DNA of 64,000 nt. It comes from Lysobacter sp. cf310. GTDB taxonomy: Bacteria > Pseudomonadota > Gammaproteobacteria > Xanthomonadales > Xanthomonadaceae. Below are positions 44,859 to 53,413 of the stretch, in pieces; the first letter of the stretch is position 1, and each line of letters starts with the position of its first letter. The notes beneath the pieces were generated by a model. It was not told the origin of the DNA and made no database searches. It saw only the letters and a program-made list of their open reading frames with translations. The position numbers were made by a program, and so were the translations under genes. The stretch lies in NCBI RefSeq assembly GCF_900114355.1, contig NZ_FOSS01000002.1, forward strand, positions 667,032-731,031, in the 5' to 3' direction.

Positions 44859-46850
44859 ATGAAGCCCTTACGCGCCCTGCTCGCGCTCAGCATCACCGCC
44901 GCCGTGATCGGTGTGGTCGGTTGCAAGAAAGAACCGAGTCCGCCCACCACCGGCACCGCGCCGACCACCGTGCCCCAGGGCGAAACCGCCGATCAGTTCA
45001 TTGCCCGCGTCAACGCCGAATACAAGGCGATGTACCCGGAGATGAGTTCGGCGCAGTGGCTGTCGAACACCTACATCAACGACGACAGCGCGATGATCGC
45101 GGCCAAGAGCAACGAGCGCTGGCTGACCCAGCTCAACAGCTGGATCGAGCAGTCCAAGCGTTTCGAAGGCCAGCCGATGTCGCCCGACACCGCGCGTTCG
45201 ATCCAACTGCTCAAGCTGCTGACCGCGATGCCGGCGCCGAAGGATCCGGCCAAGCTCGCCGAGCTGACCCGGATCGCGACCAAGATGGACGGCATGTACG
45301 GCTCCGGCAAGTACTGCACGGGCGAAGGCGACGCCAAGAACTGCCGCCAGCTCGGCGACCTCGAGGACGTGCTGCGCAGCAGCCGCGACTACGACGCCCA
45401 GCTCGACGCCTGGCAGGGCTGGCACACCATCGCCCAGCCGATGCGCAAGGACTACACGCGCTTCGTCGAACTGGTCAACGAAGGCGCGCGCGACATGGGC
45501 TACGCCGACACCGGCGAGATGTGGCGCTCGGGCTACGACATGAGCCCGGCCGAGATCGCGGCCGAGACCGACCGCCTGTGGGGCCAGGTCAAGCCGCTGT
45601 ACGAGCAGCTGCACTGCTACACCCGCACCAAGCTGGAAGCCACCTACGGCGCCGACAAGGGCCACGTCGCCGGCAACATGCTGCCCGCGCATCTGATGGG
45701 CAACATGTGGCAGCAGGACTGGGGCAACCTCTGGGACGTGCTGGCGCCGTACAAGAACGCCGGCAGCCTGGACGTCAACGGCGCCCTGGCCGCGCAGTAC
45801 CAGCAGCAGTTCGACGCCCAGATGGCCAAGAACCCGGACTCGCGCGAGCCCGAGCAGCAGGCCCAGCTGGAGGTCGACGCCCAGCTCGCGACCGCGCGCC
45901 AGATGACCGAGCGCGCGCAGGACTTCTACGTCTCGCTGGGCATGCCGAAACTGCCCGAGACCTATTGGAGCAAGACCCAGTTCGTGAAGCCGCGCGACCG
46001 CGACGTGGTCTGCCACGCCAGCGCCTGGGACATGAACATGGCCGGCGACGTGCGCACCAAGATGTGCATCAAGCCGAACGAGGAAGACTTCACCACCATC
46101 TACCACGAGCTCGGCCACGTCTATTACTACATGGCCTACAACAAGCAGCCGCCGCTGTTCCAGGGCGGCGCGCACGACGGCTTCCACGAGGCCATCGGCG
46201 ACACCATCGTGCTGGCGATGACGCCCAAGTACCTGCAGTCGATCGGCCTGGTCGGCGATCAGCAGCAGAGCAACGAGGCGCTGATCAACGCGCAGATGCG
46301 CATGGCCCTGGCCAAGGTCTCGTTCCTGCCGTTCGGTTTGATGATCGACCGCTGGCGCTGGGGCGTGTTCGACGGCTCGATCAAGCCGGGCGACTACAAC
46401 AAGGCCTGGTGGGACCTGAAGGCCAAGTACCAGGGCGTGGCCCCGGCGACCGCGCGCGGCGAGGAATTCTTCGACGCTGGCGCCAAGTACCACGTGCCGG
46501 GCAACACCCCGTACACGCGCTACTTCCTCTCGCACGTGCTGCAGTTCCAGTTCTACAAGGCGCTGTGCGACGCGTCGGGCTACAAGGGCCCGCTGTACGA
46601 GTGCAGCTTCTACGGCAACAAGGAAGCCGGCGCCAAGTTCCAGGCCATGCTGAGCAAGGGCCAAAGCCAGCCCTGGCAGAAGACCCTGAAGGAACTCACC
46701 GGCGGCGAGAAGATGGACGCCTCGGCGGTGCTGGAGTACTTCGCCCCGCTGCAGACCTGGCTGAAGCAGCAGAACGAAGGCAAGACCTGCGGCTGGCAGC
46801 CCGACGGCAAGATCGCCGCCGCGGCCAAGCCGGCGGCCGGCAAGGGCTGA
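44859..46850 (+). CDS. M2-family peptidyl-dipeptidase lipoprotein (bacterial ACE homologue)
   Basis: A 663-residue homologue of angiotensin-converting enzyme, which removes C-terminal dipeptides. The lipobox VVGC lies near residue 22. The zinc site YHELGHVYYYMAY is followed by GGAHDGFHEAIGDTIVLAMT, supplying the Glu ligand. The ACE-like CIKPNEEDFTTIYHELGHV block and the C-terminal YFLSHVLQFQFYKALCDASG are conserved. GGAGAGAAC precedes the ATG at 44859. It should act in the periplasm on peptides. Single gene with a strong terminator. Confidence 0.94.
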   Translation: MKPLRALLALSITAAVIGVVGCKKEPSPPTTGTAPTTVPQGETADQFIARVNAEYKAMYPEMSSAQWLSNTYINDDSAMIAAKSNERWLTQLNSWIEQSKRFEGQPMSPDTARSIQLLKLLTAMPAPKDPAKLAELTRIATKMDGMYGSGKYCTGEGDAKNCRQLGDLEDVLRSSRDYDAQLDAWQGWHTIAQPMRKDYTRFVELVNEGARDMGYADTGEMWRSGYDMSPAEIAAETDRLWGQVKPLYEQLHCYTRTKLEATYGADKGHVAGNMLPAHLMGNMWQQDWGNLWDVLAPYKNAGSLDVNGALAAQYQQQFDAQMAKNPDSREPEQQAQLEVDAQLATARQMTERAQDFYVSLGMPKLPETYWSKTQFVKPRDRDVVCHASAWDMNMAGDVRTKMCIKPNEEDFTTIYHELGHVYYYMAYNKQPPLFQGGAHDGFHEAIGDTIVLAMTPKYLQSIGLVGDQQQSNEALINAQMRMALAKVSFLPFGLMIDRWRWGVFDGSIKPGDYNKAWWDLKAKYQGVAPATARGEEFFDAGAKYHVPGNTPYTRYFLSHVLQFQFYKALCDASGYKGPLYECSFYGNKEAGAKFQAMLSKGQSQPWQKTLKELTGGEKMDASAVLEYFAPLQTWLKQQNEGKTCGWQPDGKIAAAAKPAAGKG

Positions 46851-46873
46851 TCGCCGCACGCCATGTTCCTGAC

Positions 46874-46905
46874 GAAGGCCGGCATTCGCCGGCCTTCGTT
46901 TTTTC
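46874..46905 (+). terminator. Intrinsic terminator of the M2 peptidase gene
   Basis: GAAGGCCGGC pairs with GCCGGCCTTC around an ATTC loop and is followed by GTTTTTTCT. It begins 23 bases after the stop codon. Confidence 0.92.
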
Positions 46906-46942
46906 TGCAGGCGTCGCGACGAACCACGCCCTTTCCCGAAGA

Positions 46943-47300
46943 GGAACCGCCATTCATCGCCCCCTTCGAAAAAAGGGGGCGGGCGCCCCGTACCAATCGA
47001 TGTCGATCGTTTACTCGCGGCGCCGGGGGATTTGCTGTTGCTGGTGCGAAACCAAAGCCCCCCTCCCCTAGCCCCCCTTTTTCAAAGGGGGGAACGAGGC
47101 GACTTCGGAACAGCGCATCTCGCGCCGCCTCACAAAAAGGAACCGCCATTCATCGCCCCCTTCGAAGAAGGGGGCGGGCGCCCCGCACGAATCGATGTCG
47201 ATCCTTTACTCGCGGCGCCGGGGGATTTGCTGTTGCTCGTGCGAAACCAAAGCCCCCCAGCCCCCTTTTCGAAGGAAGGAAACGAGACGGCTCCGCAACA
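46943..47300. repeat. 196-base tandem repeat of a CCCCCTT/AAGGGGG element
   Basis: Two copies begin with GGAACCGCCATTCATCGCCC, at 46943 and 47139. Each continues through a CCCCCTTCGAA/AAGGGGGCG pair, the block CGATGTCGATC, TTTACTCGCGGCGCCGGGGG and ATTTGCTGTTGCT, ending in GCCCCCC runs with AAAGGGGG partners. The copies differ at scattered positions. No gene is seen in 46906-47407. Confidence 0.85.
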
Positions 47301-47407
47301 GATGCAGCGCATCGCGCAGTGCGAGCGCGCATCTCGCCCCGCCCCGCATCGCTTCGTTGTGAGCCTCGTCAAGTTATGCCCGAGCATGCGCTGCTACGGT
47401 CGCCGAC

Positions 47408-48037
47408 ATGTCGAACCCCACGCCTACGGATAGCCGGGTGGTCTCGCGCTGGACCCTGCCCTTGCTGATCGCCGCGCTCGCGCTGGCCAGCGCGCTGGTG
47501 GTCGCGCTGGGCTGGCAATTGCATCAAGCGCGCGAGAATCAGCGCTGGCTGGCGCAGCGCGCAACCCAGCCCTACATCGGCATGTACGTGCCGCGCATCG
47601 CGATGACCTCGCTGGACGGCGCCGGCCGCACGCTGGGCCAGCCCGAGGGCGACTACCAGGTGCTGTATTTCTTCACCACCGGCTGCCCGCACTGCCGCGC
47701 CTCGGCGCCGTTGGTGAAGGCCATCGCCGGCCAGCTCGACGCCGCCTCGGGCGGACGCGCCGAGATGATCGGCATCGCCCTGGACCCGCCCGCCGCCGCG
47801 GGCGCCTACGCGCGCGAGCACGGTTTCGGATTTCCGGTGATCGCCACCCAGGACCGACGCAGCGCGATGCTGTTCCGCGCGCGCAACGTGCCCCTGCTGC
47901 TGGTGATCGGCCACGACGGCCGCGTGCGCTATGCGCGCGTGGGCGCGATCAATACCAAGGAAGGCGTCAACGGCGTACTGACCGCGGTGCGGCGCAAGGA
48001 GGCGTCGGCGGCGGGCCCCACCACCAAGGAGAGTTGA
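47408..48037 (+). CDS. TlpA-like membrane-anchored redoxin
   Basis: A 209-residue protein with one N-terminal transmembrane anchor (about residues 16-38, LPLLIAALALASALVVALGW) and a periplasmic thioredoxin fold. The redox motif GCPHC sits in VLYFFTTGCPHCRASAPLVK, and the cis-Pro loop is NVPLLLVIGHDG. It should reduce or oxidise disulfides outside the cytoplasm. It lies one base before a gene for a cysteine-rich exported peptide, a plausible substrate. Confidence 0.86.
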   Translation: MSNPTPTDSRVVSRWTLPLLIAALALASALVVALGWQLHQARENQRWLAQRATQPYIGMYVPRIAMTSLDGAGRTLGQPEGDYQVLYFFTTGCPHCRASAPLVKAIAGQLDAASGGRAEMIGIALDPPAAAGAYAREHGFGFPVIATQDRRSAMLFRARNVPLLLVIGHDGRVRYARVGAINTKEGVNGVLTAVRRKEASAAGPTTKES

Positions 48038-48038
48038 G

Positions 48039-48263
48039 ATGAAGCATCGGACACGCAGTGTGCGCATCGCCCTGGCTGCCTTGCTGTTCTCCACCGCGAT
48101 GAGCTTCGGCGCATTCCAGGTCGTCGCCGGCGACGGCAGCGGCGTACAAGCCGAAAACGAAGCCTGCAGCGCCTGGGCCTGTCGCCAGGAATGCCAGGGC
48201 TTCGGCGGCGACCTCGGTCCCGGCGGTCCGGGCCAGCCCTTGCAGTGCTATTGCTGCGGCTGA
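48039..48263 (+). CDS. Small exported cysteine-rich peptide
   Basis: A 74-residue precursor. It has a signal peptide (MKHRTRSVRIALAALLFSTA...) and a mature part of about 40 residues with the pattern CSAWACRQEC, a Gly/Pro-rich loop (GGDLGPGGPGQP) and a terminal CYCCG: six cysteines in total. Translation is set by GGAGAG and by the one-base distance to the redoxin stop. It is unrelated to the known families that I recognise. It could be a disulfide-rich secreted peptide or metal-binding microprotein matured by the redoxin. Confidence 0.72.
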   Translation: MKHRTRSVRIALAALLFSTAMSFGAFQVVAGDGSGVQAENEACSAWACRQECQGFGGDLGPGGPGQPLQCYCCG

Positions 48264-48375
48264 GCCCCGCTCCGGCACCATCGCAGTCCAGGACCGGCCG
48301 GCGGAGCGATCCGCCGGCCGGTCGCGTTGGCGCGCCCCTTTGCGGAGCGCACGCGCGCGGCGCAATACTGCGGCC

Positions 48376-49476
48376 ATGAGCCCGCGCCCCGCCCCGACCG
48401 CCGAACTGGCGCCGCAGCCGCTGCAGCACGCCACCGCGCTGCCCGCGCGCTACTACACCGAGCCGACGATGGCGGCGCTGGACCGGCGCCTGATCTTCGA
48501 CCCCGGCTGGCAACTGGTCGCGCACCTGTGCCAGTTGCGCCAGCCCGGCGATCACGTCGTCGCCGACCTGGCCGGCTTGCCGGCGATCGCGGTGCACGGC
48601 GAGGACGGCGAGATCCGCGTGCTGCACAACGTCTGCCGCCATCGCGCGGGACCGATCGCGAGCTGCGACGGCCTGGCCGCGCGTTCGCTGCGCTGCCGCT
48701 ACCACGGCTGGACCTACGGCCTGGACGGAGTGCTGCGCTCGGCCCCGGAAATGGGCCAGACCCCGGACTTCGCGGTGGCCGACGTGCGTCTGCCGCAACT
48801 GCGCGTGCGGATCTGGCAGGGCATGGTGTTCGCCTGCGTGGCCGAGCCGGCCATGAGCTTCGACGAGCTGGTGCGCGACATCGACGAACGCATCGGCGGC
48901 GAGCGCGGATTGGCCGACTACGGCCACCATCACCGGGTGAGCTACGACGTGGCCTGCAACTGGAAGGTCTATGTCGACAATTACCTGGAGGGCTACCACG
49001 TCCCGCACATCCACCCCGGCCTCAACCGCCTGCTCGACTACCGCAGCTACGTCACCGAGACCGCGCGCTGGTACTCCTACCAATGGAGCCCGTTGGAAAG
49101 CGGCGACGGCCTCTACGGCGACGGCGACGCGCTGTACTACTGGCTGTGGCCGAACACCATGCTCAACATCCTGCCCGGGCGCCTGCAGACCAATCGGGTG
49201 GTGCCGGTGGGCGTCGACCGCTGCCGGGTGGTGTTCGATTTCTACTACCGCCTGGACGACTCGGGCGAGGCGCGCGCGCGTCGCGACGCCGACCTCGCCT
49301 TCAGCGACGAAGTGCAGCTGGAGGATCTGACCATCTGCGAGGATGTGCAGCGCGGGTTGGCCTCGGGCTCCTACGTGCCCGGCCGCCTGAATCCGCTGCG
49401 CGAGAACGCGGTCCACCATTTCCAGGAACTGCTGCGCGCGACCTACCGCGACGCCAGGGCGCCGGACGGCGCGTGA
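48376..49476 (+). CDS. Rieske-type ring-hydroxylating oxygenase alpha subunit
   Basis: A 366-residue oxygenase subunit. The Rieske [2Fe-2S] ligands are Cys87/His89 (NVCRHRAG) and Cys107/His110 (CRYHGWTYG). The mononuclear iron site includes His208 and His211 in VDNYLEGYHVPHIHPGL. The sequence resembles choline monooxygenase and GbcA-like proteins more than aromatic dioxygenases, so an alkyl-ammonium or similar substrate is plausible. No ferredoxin reductase gene is adjacent. The gene overlaps the permease by four bases. Confidence 0.88.
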   Translation: MSPRPAPTAELAPQPLQHATALPARYYTEPTMAALDRRLIFDPGWQLVAHLCQLRQPGDHVVADLAGLPAIAVHGEDGEIRVLHNVCRHRAGPIASCDGLAARSLRCRYHGWTYGLDGVLRSAPEMGQTPDFAVADVRLPQLRVRIWQGMVFACVAEPAMSFDELVRDIDERIGGERGLADYGHHHRVSYDVACNWKVYVDNYLEGYHVPHIHPGLNRLLDYRSYVTETARWYSYQWSPLESGDGLYGDGDALYYWLWPNTMLNILPGRLQTNRVVPVGVDRCRVVFDFYYRLDDSGEARARRDADLAFSDEVQLEDLTICEDVQRGLASGSYVPGRLNPLRENAVHHFQELLRATYRDARAPDGA

Positions 49477-50762
49477 GCGCGAACGGCCGACCGCTGGGGC
49501 TGTGGTCGGCCACCGCGCTGGTCGTCGGCAGCATGATCGGCAGCGGCGTGTTCCTGCTGCCGTCGGCGCTGGCGCCCTACGGCGGCGCGACCCTGATCGG
49601 TTGGGCCGTGACGCTGTTCGGCGCGCTGCTGCTGGCGCTGACCTTCGCGCGTCTGTCGGCGCGCTGGCCGCACAGCGGCGGGCCCTACGTGTACGCGCGC
49701 CAGGCCTTCGGCGATACGCCGGGTTTCGTGATCGCGTGGAGCTACTGGATCTCGATCTGGTGCGCCAACGCCGCGATCGCGGTGGCCTTCGCCGGCAGCC
49801 TGGGCGCGGTGTTCCCGGCCGCCACCGCCACGCCCGCGCGCGCGGCCGCCTGCGCGCTGGCGGCGCTGTGGCTGTGCAGCGCGGTCAATCTGGCCGGCAT
49901 CCGCGAGGCCGGACGCATGCAGTTGCTGACCACCGCCTTGAAGCTGCTGCCGCTGCTGCTGTTCGGCGGCGTCGCGCTGTGGTTCGCCGACAGCCAGGCG
50001 AGCGTGCCCTTCAATCCCAGCGGCGAGTCGCTGCCGCAGGTCGCGCATGCGACCGCGGCGCTGAGCCTGTGGGCCTTCCTCGGACTGGAAGCGGCGACCG
50101 TGCCGGCCGGCGCAGTGCGCGACGCCGCGCGCACGGTGCCGCGTGCGACCGTGTTCGGCACCCTGATCGCGGGCGTGGCGACCATCCTGGCCTGCACCGC
50201 GGTGCTGGGCGTGCTGCCGGCCGCGACCCTGCAGACCTCGCAGGCGCCGATGGCCGACGCCGCGCGCGCCTTGTGGGGCGCGCCGGCCGGCATCGCACTG
50301 GCCGTGGTGGCCGCGGTGTCCTGCTTCGGCGCGCTCAACGGCTGGGTGCTGCTGTCGGCGCAGCTGCCGCTGGCGGCGGCGCGCGACGGTTTGTTCCCGC
50401 AGGTGTTCGCACGCGTGGACGCGCGCGGCACGCCGGTGGCGGGCGTGCTGATCGGCAGCGCCCTGGCCTCGGCCCTAGTATTGTCGAACTACAGCCGCTC
50501 GCTGGTGCAGCTGTTCACTTTCTCGATCCTGCTGTCGACCGCGGCGACCTTGCTGCCCTACGTGGTCGGCAGCGCGGCCTGGGCCCTGCGCGGGCAAGGC
50601 CCTGTCAGTCGCGCGATCGCCGCGGCGGCCTTGCTCTACAGCCTGTACGCCTTGTTCGGCATCGGCGCGCAGCCCCTGCTATGGGGCGCCGTGCTGGTCG
50701 TCGCCGGCTTGCCGCTGCATTACCTGCTGCGGCGCGCTCAGCGCGACGGCGCGGGCGGATAG
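49473..50762 (+). CDS. APC-superfamily amino acid/amine permease
   Basis: A 429-residue transporter with about twelve transmembrane segments. LGLWSATALVVGSMIGSGVF is the substrate-binding first helix of APC transporters, and LWAFLGLEAATVPAGAVRDA is helix six. It resembles AdiC/arginine-agmatine and related amino acid permeases. The GTG start at 49473 overlaps the oxygenase stop (GTGA), so import of the oxygenase's substrate is a fair guess. Its 3' end overlaps the convergent peptidase gene by 25 bases. Confidence 0.9.
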   Translation: MSANGRPLGLWSATALVVGSMIGSGVFLLPSALAPYGGATLIGWAVTLFGALLLALTFARLSARWPHSGGPYVYARQAFGDTPGFVIAWSYWISIWCANAAIAVAFAGSLGAVFPAATATPARAAACALAALWLCSAVNLAGIREAGRMQLLTTALKLLPLLLFGGVALWFADSQASVPFNPSGESLPQVAHATAALSLWAFLGLEAATVPAGAVRDAARTVPRATVFGTLIAGVATILACTAVLGVLPAATLQTSQAPMADAARALWGAPAGIALAVVAAVSCFGALNGWVLLSAQLPLAAARDGLFPQVFARVDARGTPVAGVLIGSALASALVLSNYSRSLVQLFTFSILLSTAATLLPYVVGSAAWALRGQGPVSRAIAAAALLYSLYALFGIGAQPLLWGAVLVVAGLPLHYLLRRAQRDGAGG

Positions 50763-52102
50763 ACCCAGATCGCGAAGAACGCCGACAGGTCGCGGCCGCT
50801 GACGCGCTCCATCGAGCGCTCGAAGTCCTGGCTGGTCACAGCGGCGCCGCGGTGGCCGCGGGTGTACTCGCGCAGGCCGTTCCAGAAGGCGACCTCGCCG
50901 AGCTCCTCGCGCAGCAGGTGCAGCACGTAGGCGCCCTTCTGGTAAACCACCGCGCGGTCGTCGGCGCTGGGCTTGTCCCAGTCCGGGAACACCAGCGGCT
51001 TGTCCTTGCCGGCCTCCTTGAGCTTCTCGTAGCGGCGGCGCCAGCCGTCGACCTGCTTGAGGTATTCCTCGCGGCCGAAGCGCTGCTCCATATAGCTGGC
51101 GGCGAGGAAATTGGCGAAGCCCTCGTTGAGCCAGAAATGGGTCCAGTCGCGGCAGGTGACCAGGTTGCCCCACCACTGGTGCGCGGCCTCGTGCGCGATC
51201 AGCGATTCGTCGCGACGGTCGCCGAGCACGCCGCGGCCGTAGTCCTCCGACAGCAGCGAGAAGCCCGCGTGCTCCTGGCCGATGGTGCGCGCGACCAGGG
51301 CCTGGGTGTAGACCCCGCCCGGATACGGCACGCCGGCGCGGCGCTCGAAGTAACGCAGCATGTCGCCGCTGTCGGCGAAGATCCGGCGCAGTTCGTTCTG
51401 GCTGTAACCCGCGCCCAGGTAGCGCAGGCGCACCTTGCTGCCGCGGTCGCTGGCCTCCTCGAACGGGCCGGCGGCGAAACCGTAGGTGTAGGCCGGCATC
51501 GGCACGGTCTGGCGCCAGCGATGCAGTTCGGTGCCGTTGCCCAGGCTGCGGCGGCCGACCAGGTAGCCGTTGCCGACCGCCTTCAGGCCGGTCGGCAACA
51601 CCACGCTGAGATCCAGACTGGCGCGCTCGTCGGGCGCGTCGATGCCGACCAGCCACTGCGCGGTCGAGAACAGGGTGTAGATCTGGCGGCGCTCGGGATG
51701 GAACTGCAGGCCGAACTTGGGGCTGCCGTGGTAGTTGATCGTGACCTCGCGCAGCTGGCCGCGCAGCGCCGGTCGCGACAGCCGGATCTTGAGCACGCGC
51801 CCGGTCTGGTCGAACGACAGCGAACGCTCGCCCTCGCGCACCCGGTCGATGTCCAGCCCGTCGCGGTCGAGCACGATCAGGTCGGTGGAGTCGACGCTGG
51901 CGACGAAGCGCACCGAGACCTCGCCCTTGACGCTGCGGGTCTTGAGATCGGGTTCGATGCGGGCGACGTAATGGCGGATGTCGATGTCGCGCGCCAGGGC
52001 CGGGGTCGCCCCTGCCAACGCCCAGGCCAAGGCCCAGCCGATCCGCCCTGCCCAACGTCGGCGCAGGCGCGCCGCCGCGTTTCTATCCTTGACCACTGCC
52101 AT
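50738..52102 (-). CDS. Short M1-family metallopeptidase with atypical active site
   Basis: A 454-residue exported M1 zinc peptidase with signal peptide (GWALAWALAGATPALA). The zinc motif IAHEAAHQWWGN is followed 18 residues later by the ligand Glu in FWLNEGFANFLA. The usual GAMEN exopeptidase motif is missing: the corresponding position reads QEHAGFSLLSED. The helical C-terminal domain of long aminopeptidases is also absent. It probably has altered specificity. An ATG at 52147 in frame is possible, but the signal peptide fits the ATG at 52102. Confidence 0.87.
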   Translation of the reverse strand: MAVVKDRNAAARLRRRWAGRIGWALAWALAGATPALARDIDIRHYVARIEPDLKTRSVKGEVSVRFVASVDSTDLIVLDRDGLDIDRVREGERSLSFDQTGRVLKIRLSRPALRGQLREVTINYHGSPKFGLQFHPERRQIYTLFSTAQWLVGIDAPDERASLDLSVVLPTGLKAVGNGYLVGRRSLGNGTELHRWRQTVPMPAYTYGFAAGPFEEASDRGSKVRLRYLGAGYSQNELRRIFADSGDMLRYFERRAGVPYPGGVYTQALVARTIGQEHAGFSLLSEDYGRGVLGDRRDESLIAHEAAHQWWGNLVTCRDWTHFWLNEGFANFLAASYMEQRFGREEYLKQVDGWRRRYEKLKEAGKDKPLVFPDWDKPSADDRAVVYQKGAYVLHLLREELGEVAFWNGLREYTRGHRGAAVTSQDFERSMERVSGRDLSAFFAIWVYPPAPSR

Positions 52103-52195
52103 GCCGTTCCGTGATGCCGCCCTTATCCGGGCGAAGTCTAGCGTCACCGGGCGCGGCCCGTTTGAACGCGTCCGTACCGGCGCCTGGGCCCCGGC

Positions 52196-53398
52196 TCATA
52201 CCGGCGGCGCGTCCGCCACGGTCGCGCGCACCGCCGCGACCAGCCGACGCAGGTCGGCCTCGCCCTCGGGCGCGGGCAGGTACACCACCGCGGCCATGGC
52301 GCGGCGCAGATCGCCCACGCCCGGCGCGGCGTCGCCGGGCACCGGGTACAGGCTGGACGCGCCGCGGGTGGCGTCGAAGCCGCGCTCGAGCAGGCCGGCG
52401 AGCAAGCGCGGCGGGTCCTCGCTGAGCACCGGCAGCACCCAATGGCCGGAGCCGGCCACGGCGCGACCCGGGCGCGCCAGCGGCAGCGCCGACAGCAGGC
52501 GCTCGCCGCGTTGCGCGCGCGCACTGGCGCGCGCCGGCGGATAAGCGCGCAGGCGCCGCAGCAGCAAGCGCGACTGCGCCGCGCACGGCCGCTGGCGGAT
52601 GCGCTGGAACAGATCGCCGCCGGCGAAGCCGCGCACCGAACGATTGATCAGGGCGTCGTGGTCGACGCCGAACACGCGGCAGGCGCGGCAGAACACGCTG
52701 TAGACGGCGCGCGCGGTCAGCGCCTTGAGCAGCGCGTACTTGCCGACCCGCTGCGCGAACGCGCGCGTCGCCTGCGGCGGCAGGCACGCCTGCGCCGCGC
52801 GCACGCGCTCGCGCAGGTCCGGATCGGCGAAACGCAGCACCGCGCCGCCGAGCGCGGTCGCGGTCTTGATCGGGCCGAAACTGAGCAGGCTGACGTCGCA
52901 GCCCGGTTCGCCGAACCAGCCGTCGCCGGTGTAGGCCTGGGCGCCGTCCTCCACCAGCAGCAGCCCATTGCGGCGCGCGAACGCCAGCGCCGCCTGCAGC
53001 GGCATGCGGCTGCCGAACAGATGCGCAACCAGCAGCATGCGGCTGCGCGGGGTCAGGGCCGCGGCCAGCGCGCGTTCGTCCAGGCTCAGACTGTCGGCGT
53101 CCACGTCCACCGGCACCGCGCGCAGGCCGTGCTGTTCGATCACCGCGATCATGTCGCGGATGGTCACCGCCGACACCAGCACCTCGCTGCCCGGCGGCAG
53201 TTGCAGGGTCGCGAGCAGGCGGTCGAAGCCGCTGCGCACCGACAGGCTGACCAGGCTGCGGCGGCCGTCGGCGGCCAGCGCGTCGGCGCCGGCTTCGGCC
53301 GCGGCCTGGGCGCGTTCGCGATCGCCGCCCCGCAGGGCATAGGCCGCCGCGTGGACGAGATCGCGCCAGCCGATGTCGGGACGTTGCCGCGGCAGCAT
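52196..53398 (-). CDS. DegT/DnrJ/EryC1/StrS-family aminotransferase
   Basis: A 400-residue PLP enzyme of the sugar-aminotransferase type. The internal aldimine Lys is in LLSFGPIKTATALGGAVLRF, preceded by the LLLVEDGAQAY block that contacts PLP, and the N-terminus includes VRSGFDRLLATLQLPPGSEV. These enzymes usually make aminosugars for O-antigens or antibiotics, but no sugar cluster is nearby. The substrate cannot be guessed; a role in secondary metabolism is possible in this genus. Upstream gene of the M1 peptidase gene. Confidence 0.85.
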   Translation of the reverse strand: MLPRQRPDIGWRDLVHAAAYALRGGDRERAQAAAEAGADALAADGRRSLVSLSVRSGFDRLLATLQLPPGSEVLVSAVTIRDMIAVIEQHGLRAVPVDVDADSLSLDERALAAALTPRSRMLLVAHLFGSRMPLQAALAFARRNGLLLVEDGAQAYTGDGWFGEPGCDVSLLSFGPIKTATALGGAVLRFADPDLRERVRAAQACLPPQATRAFAQRVGKYALLKALTARAVYSVFCRACRVFGVDHDALINRSVRGFAGGDLFQRIRQRPCAAQSRLLLRRLRAYPPARASARAQRGERLLSALPLARPGRAVAGSGHWVLPVLSEDPPRLLAGLLERGFDATRGASSLYPVPGDAAPGVGDLRRAMAAVVYLPAPEGEADLRRLVAAVRATVADAPPV

Positions 53399-53413
53399 CG
53401 TGCGCGCTTGGCG

